This document shows positions 59,778-64,000 of a DNA stretch of 64,000 nucleotides, one piece after another. The stretch lies in NCBI GenBank assembly GCA_963766005.1, contig CAVXYG010000001.1, positions 107,927-171,926 on the forward strand, in the 5' to 3' direction. Numbering within the stretch: the first letter of the stretch is position 1; the number at the start of each line of letters is the position of its first letter. Both the position numbers and the translations under genes were made by a program. The notes below the pieces were generated by a model. The model saw only the letters and a list, made by a program, of their open reading frames with translations, searched no databases and had not been told where the DNA came from. The stretch is from CAVXYG01 sp963766005 (GTDB lineage Bacteria; Actinomycetota; Actinomycetes; S36-B12; GCA-2699445).

Positions 59778-61457
59778 TCAGGTTCCCCCGATCGGTGATG
59801 CCGATCCGACGAACAGAGCACACAGATGAGCACGAACAGGATCCCCAGCAACGGAGCCACGAACCGGAGATAGCGGTCGTACCCCACCTTGGCCAGCGTC
59901 AGACCACCCATCACGATCGCGGAGGTCGGCGCGAACAGGTTCACCCAGCCCGAGGCCGACTGGAAGCCGGTCACCACGACGGCGCGGGAGACGTCAGCGA
60001 AGTCGGCCAGCGGCGCCATATCGGCATCGCCAGTGTCGCGTGCCCGGAGGACGACGGCACCAGGAAGGCCAGCGGAATGTTCACGATGAACATCACCACG
60101 GCGAAGACCCCGGATGTCAGGCCCGAGACCACACCCTCCAGCGAGTTCAGCACGGTGTCGGTAATGCTCGCGTTGTTCATCACGACCGTGACGCCACGGG
60201 CCAGCGCGATGACGAACGCCGCACCCATGAAGTCGCCCATACCGGCAACGATGCTGTTGACCATGCCCTCTTCGCCGAGGCGGCCGATCAGGCCGATGAT
60301 GCACGGATCCGACGAGGAACAGCGCTGCCAGCTTGGGGGAAATACCAATCCAGCGTGATGCTGTCCAAGGAGTCGCTGAAATCGCGCCACGGAATCACCG
60401 AGAAGATCATGAGCACGAAGGTGAGCATGAAGACCCAGATCACGGCCTTCTGCCCGCCAGTCATCTCGGGGGCATCCACCTCGCTCTCCGCGGCCAGCAG
60501 ATCATCGCCGTCCTGCGCTGCCGACAACGACTTGCTCGGATCCTTCTTGACCTTCTTCGCATAGCGCAGCACGTAGAGGATCGAGACCGCGGTGAGCACC
60601 AGGTACATGATCGCGCGCAACACGATGCCGTTGCCCGAGATCGATGCCGGCGCCGTCGGATGCCACACCGGTCGCGAACGGGTTGACCGTCGAGGCCAGC
60701 GTGCCGGTACCCGCGCCAAGCAGGATCACCACCGCACCGGTCATTCGGTCGTACCCGAGCGCGACCATGATGGGCACAATCAATGCGTAGAAGCCCAGTG
60801 TCTCCTCTGCCATGCCGTACGACGTGCCACCGAGGGAGAACACGATCATCAGCAACACGATGAGCACGGTGGAGTTGGCCTTGAAGCGGTGCACCAGTCG
60901 GGCGATACCCACGTCGAGCGCGCCGGTGTTGATCGTCACCGTGATGAAGGCACCGATCGCCAGCACGAAGAAGAACACCTGGACGGCGCCGATCATGTCG
61001 CCGGACTCGTACGGACCGATCGGCTGGGTCTCGCCGAGGAACACCACGTTGGCCTCGAAGTCGGCCGCGGTCAGCTTGGCCTCCAGAGTCCCGGTCAGAT
61101 CGGAGACGACCGACGCGCAGGCGGACTCCACATCTTCACTGGTCGCCGCGACCGGCGCCTCGACCGCGTCCTGCGGCGCCTGCTGGCCGTAGAGGCCGTT
61201 CACGGGCGCGAGCCACAGGTCGTAGAGCTTGTCCGGAATGCTGGTTTCGACTTCAACCTCGTGGTAGGACGCAGGCACCGGCTTGGCGTTGCCATCGCCG
61301 CAGTCCACATAGTCGTACGCACCCGCTGGGATGATGAAACTGAGTGCCCAGACGATGATGAGGACGAAGAAGAGCACGGTGAATGCTCGCGGAACTTGAA
61401 ACCCTTCTTCTCCGGCTCAGCGACCGGGGCTTGCGGAGTTGGAGTCTCCGTTGCCAT
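59778..61457 (-). pseudogene. YfcC/ArcD-like arginine-ornithine antiporter, broken by about six frameshifts
   Basis: The start ATG at 61457 gives MATETPTPQAPVAEPEKKGFKF. Coding then jumps frame near 61390, 60643, two positions at 60300-60335, 60019 and about 59800. Between breaks the sequence is clean: LFFVLIIVWALSFIIPAGAYDYV, FFFVLAIGAFITVTINTGALDVGI, FSLGGTSYGMAEETLGFYALIVPIMVALGYDRM, GAGTGTLASTVNPFATGVASD, GLIGRLGEEGMVNSIVAGMGDFMGAAFVIALARG and VNLFAPTSAIVMGGLTLAKVGYDRYLRFVAPLLG. This is the YfcC/DcuC-type carrier found with arc genes. The intended stop is likely TGA at 59778-59780. Either the region is poorly sequenced or the gene is dead. Confidence 0.83.
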
Positions 61458-61770
61458 GGCGTCTCCCGAATTGCGCCCACCTGGTGGTGGATCTTGATCA
61501 CTTGAGTTCTAGCGCAACGGCGCCGGCAATGCGCGGTACTTGAGCAATGACGATCGGCTTTTTTCCGCCGGGCCCTCCGCATTGGTCTCGCAGCTCGCGC
61601 GCTGCCGCATCGCCGTCACGTCAGCGGCCTCACGGCAGCGCTGTCCGAGCGCCGGGACACCGATCGCGACCCGCGCTCGCCAGGAATGCCTGATGTTTTC
61701 GCCGGTTTAGGTGGCATCCCCGACCACTGGTCGTATTGGATGGCGGTGCCGCGCAGAACCGCGCACAACG
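61458..61770. other. divergent intergenic region between the carrier gene and arcA
   Basis: About 310 bases of control region. AT-richer patches (TTGATCACTTGAGTTC near 61495; GATGTTTTCGCCGGTTTAGG near 61690) may hold promoters. I cannot assign operators with confidence. Confidence 0.4.
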
Positions 61771-61782
61771 AAAGGAAACCCG

Positions 61783-63012
61783 ACTACGCTGCATGTCGAT
61801 TCTGAGGTCGGCCAGCTGAAGCAGGTGATCATCCACGAGCCAGGCCTCGAGCTCTCCCGACTGACGCCGGGCAACGTGGACGACCTCCTCTTCGACGACG
61901 TGATGTGGGCACGCAAGGCCCGCGAGGAGCACCGCGCCTTTGCCGACGGGCTGCGGGAGAAGGGCGTGCAGGTGCACCACTTCTCCCAGCTGCTGGGGGA
62001 GGCATTGGAGCTGCCGGAGGCGCGTGAGTTCGTCCTGTCCCGCCTGGCCAACGAGCACTCCGTCGGCCCGCAGTTGGTGCAGCCGCTGCGCGAGGTCGCC
62101 GAGTCGGTGGACGGCCAGACCCTGGCCCAATACTTCATCGGCGGCATCCTGAAGAGGGATCTGGAGCTTCCCTCCGGCACTCACTCGCTGCTGTGGGAGT
62201 ACCTGGACGACTACGATTTCATCCTCACGCCGCTGCCCAACCACCTGTTCCAGCGGGACAACACGGCGTTCGTGTACCACGGCCTGTCCGTGAACCCGAT
62301 GGCGAAGCCGGCCCGCAAGCGCGAGACCCTGCACAGCCGGGCGATCTGGAACTACCACCCGCTGTTCAAGGACGAGGGCCTGAACTTCTACTACGGCAAC
62401 GACGACGAGCCGCACGAGCCAGCCACGGTCGAGGGCGGCGACATCCTGGTCATCGGCAACGGTGCCGTCATGATCGGCATGGGCGAGCGCACCACGCCGC
62501 AGGGCGTGGGCATGCTGGCGACGAAGTACTTCAGCAACCCCTCGAACGAGATCACGAAGGTGATCGTCGTGGAACTGCCGAAGACCCGCGCCTTCATGCA
62601 CCTCGACACCGCGATGACCATGATCGACAAGGACAAGTTCTCGGTCTACCCGTACTTGCCCGACACGCTGCGGTCGTTTGAGCTGACGAAGGTCGACGAT
62701 GGCGGCGCGTACAAGATCAAGGAGCTCGACGACATGCTGCCCGCGCTGGCCGATGCCGTCGGCGTGGAGAAGATGCACCCGCTGAAGACGCCGATCGACG
62801 AGCTCGGCGCCGCCCGCGAGCAGTGGGACGACGGCAACAACTTCCTTGCCGTTGCCCCCGGCGTCATCTTCGGCTACGAGCGCAACGAGACCACCAACAC
62901 CTTCCTGCGCAAGCACGGTATCGAGATCGTCGCCATCACGGGCAACGGGCTCGGCCGCGGTCGCGGTGGCCCGCGCTGCATGAGCTGCCCGATCGAGCGC
63001 GGCCCGGCGTAA
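61783..63012 (+). CDS. arcA: arginine deiminase, start codon missing or corrupted
   Basis: 409 residues from the first family-like residues (TTLHVDSEVGQLKQVIIHEPG), which lie five bases after AAAGGAAA. There is no ATG, GTG or TTG at that place; an ATG lost by a small deletion before ACT at 61783 is likely. An in-frame ATG at 61711 adds unrelated sequence. Arginine deiminase converts arginine to citrulline and ammonia. Motifs include FTRD-like FQRDNTAFVYHG, VEGGDIL, and the catalytic Cys in GGPRCMSCPIERG at the end. The rest is intact. Confidence 0.93.
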   Translation, partial: TTLHVDSEVGQLKQVIIHEPGLELSRLTPGNVDDLLFDDVMWARKAREEHRAFADGLREKGVQVHHFSQLLGEALELPEAREFVLSRLANEHSVGPQLVQPLREVAESVDGQTLAQYFIGGILKRDLELPSGTHSLLWEYLDDYDFILTPLPNHLFQRDNTAFVYHGLSVNPMAKPARKRETLHSRAIWNYHPLFKDEGLNFYYGNDDEPHEPATVEGGDILVIGNGAVMIGMGERTTPQGVGMLATKYFSNPSNEITKVIVVELPKTRAFMHLDTAMTMIDKDKFSVYPYLPDTLRSFELTKVDDGGAYKIKELDDMLPALADAVGVEKMHPLKTPIDELGAAREQWDDGNNFLAVAPGVIFGYERNETTNTFLRKHGIEIVAITGNGLGRGRGGPRCMSCPIERGPA

Positions 63013-63018
63013 CGGTCC

Positions 63019-63053
63019 AGGTGGTCGGGCCGGCGTCCCCGGCCCGACCACCT
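63019..63053 (+). terminator. perfect hairpin in the arcA-arcB gap
   Basis: AGGTGGTCGGGCCGG (63019-63033) and CCGGCCCGACCACCT (63039-63053), with a 5-nt loop, lie six bases after the arcA stop. No U-tract follows; instead a C-rich repeat. It may end or stabilise the arcA message, or partly attenuate arcB. Confidence 0.7.
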
Positions 63054-63057
63054 GCCC

Positions 63058-63088
63058 GCCCCACCCCGCCCCACCCCGCCCCACCCCG
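63058..63088 (-). repeat. 10-bp C4-A-C4-G repeat, three copies; G-quadruplex motif on minus strand
   Basis: Six runs of four C with single-base A/G separators (63059-63087). The minus strand has six G4 runs with one-base loops, the strongest type of G-quadruplex motif. More C-runs follow to 63110, just before the arcB ribosome binding site AGGAGA. Confidence 0.88.
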
Positions 63089-63120
63089 TAGAACCCAACC
63101 CCCAACCCCAGGAGACCGGG

Positions 63121-64000
63121 ATGCCCGTCAACCTTCGTAATCGCGACTTCCTGAAGGAACTCGACTTCAGCACCAAGGGAATCGAACTTCCTGCTCGACC
63201 TGTCCCGCGACCTCAAGCGGGCCAAGTACACCGGGACCGAGCGTCCCCGCATGCAGGGCAAGAACGTTGCGCTCATCTTCGAGAAGACCTCCACGCGCAC
63301 CCGGTGTGCGTTCGAGGTCGGCGCCTACGACCAGGGCGCTGGCGTGACCTACCTCGATCCGAGCGGCTCGCAGCTGGGCCACAAGGAGTCCATATCGCCG
63401 ACACCGGTCGGGTGCTGTCCGGCTTCTACGACGGCATCGAGTACCGCGGATCCGCCCACGAGAACGTGGAGGCGATCGCCGAGTACTCCGGCGTCCCGGT
63501 GTGGAACGGCTTGACCGACGAGTGGCATTCCACGCAGATGTCGGCCGACTTCCTCACGATGATCGAGACGTCGCACAAGCCGGCGAACCAGATCACCTAC
63601 GCCTACATGGGCGATGCCCGCTCCGCCAATATGGGCAAACCCCTGCTGGTCATGGGCGCCGTCATGGGTTCCGACGTCCGCATCTGCGGCCCGCGCGACC
63701 TGTGGCCCTCGCAGGAGGTTCAGGACGCCGCCCACGACCGCGCGGCCCAGAGCGGCGGCAAGGTCACCCTCACCGAGGATCCGGAGGAGGCGCTGCCCGG
63801 CGCCCAGTTCCTCCACACCGACGTGTGGGTGTCGATGGGCGAGCCCAAGGAGGTCTGGGACGAGCGGATCAAGCTGCTCAAGCCCTACCAGGTCAACAAG
63901 GCCGCGCTGGACAAGACCGGCGAGGACGCGTTCTTCATGCACTGCCTCCCGGCGTTCCACGACACCAACACCAAGGTGGGCCAGGACATCGCCGCGAAGA
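63121..64000 (+). CDS. arcB: ornithine carbamoyltransferase (catabolic), two frameshifts, 3' end cut by window
   Basis: ATG at 63121 after AGGAGA. The N-terminus MPVNLRNRDFLKELDFSTK is followed by a break near 63183, then FLLDLSRDLKRAKYTG, and KTSTRTRCAFEVGAYDQG, the carbamoyl-phosphate site. A second break near 63393 is followed by ADTGRVLSGFYDGIEYRG, and the ornithine motif MHCLPAFHD appears at the end. It converts citrulline and phosphate to ornithine and carbamoyl phosphate in the arginine deiminase pathway. Both breaks are one- or two-base indels in otherwise conserved sequence. Confidence 0.92.
   Translation, partial: MPVNLRNRDFLKELDFSTKGIELPARPVPRPQAGQVHRDRASPHAGQERCAHLREDLHAHPVCVRGRRLRPGRWRDLPRSERLAAGPQGVHIADTGRVLSGFYDGIEYRGSAHENVEAIAEYSGVPVWNGLTDEWHSTQMSADFLTMIETSHKPANQITYAYMGDARSANMGKPLLVMGAVMGSDVRICGPRDLWPSQEVQDAAHDRAAQSGGKVTLTEDPEEALPGAQFLHTDVWVSMGEPKEVWDERIKLLKPYQVNKAALDKTGEDAFFMHCLPAFHDTNTKVGQDIAAK

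Noticed and set aside
1..64000. tRNA, rRNA, riboswitch, prophage or insertion sequence
   Set aside because: I looked for T-loop sequences, transposase or integrase motifs, and flanking duplications, and saw none convincing by eye; a covariance-model scan would be decisive for RNA genes.

Overview
The window is high-GC DNA with Actinomycetota gene content: a suf operon with a Rieske gene between sufD and sufC, a clpS-DUF2017-mec-cysO-cysM-murI-MBL-rph-rdgB block as in mycobacteria, WhiB, DUF3099, DUF3039, a SigK/RskA-type sigma/anti-sigma pair, and a class F sortase beside a DUF4397 protein. I see no tRNA, rRNA, CRISPR array, prophage or insertion sequence. The genus cannot be fixed from the sequence alone.

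Layout. 0-6.2 kb, minus strand: 5' part of miaB, a PrsW-type membrane protease, a small membrane protein, and ackA-pta. 6.2-19.3 kb: NUDIX protein, amino acid permease, TrmH methylase, a short epimerase, an SPFH/NfeD pair, an ABC ATPase divergent from a hypothetical-serB pair, SixA, tldD-tldE, DUF3099, a 34-residue membrane protein and SURF1. 19.2-25.3 kb, minus: ABC exporter, enoyl-CoA hydratase, HTH protein, ABC-F ATPase, HAF-repeat secreted protein. 25.5-32 kb, minus: sufR-B-D-Rieske-C-S-U-T. 32.2-43.7 kb: secreted coiled-coil protein, ABC-2 transporter, ECF sigma/anti-sigma, PAP2 phosphatase, hydrolase, an unusual Rieske-ThDP enzyme fusion, DUF4397 protein and sortase. 43.8-53.7 kb: AlkD-like protein, YibE/F, a 40-bp minisatellite, the rdgB-to-clpS block, and a class V aminotransferase. 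53.7-64 kb: a GH18 protein with six C-terminal repeats, IclR, DUF3039, thioredoxin, WhiB, a 22-bp minisatellite, and an arginine deiminase locus (YfcC-type carrier, arcA, arcB).

Regulation. At least twelve starts on both strands are preceded by a TAnnnT-like hexamer exactly 6-7 nt before ATG/GTG, the signature of leaderless transcription. A second promoter class, TGCATCCAGA-N14-GGAATCC, occurs with identical spacing before the ECF sigma gene and before the DUF4397-sortase pair. This is the best candidate for a small self-regulated envelope system in the window. A CsoR/CstR-like palindrome precedes thioredoxin, and a palindrome precedes sufR.

Quality. Many genes carry single-base frameshifts with conserved protein sequence on both sides (tldE, the ABC exporter, anti-sigma, the P/A-rich protein, IclR, thioredoxin, WhiB, YfcC several times, arcB twice). 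They are dense from 57.7 to 63.4 kb. I read most as consensus errors, so the intended genes are described across the breaks.
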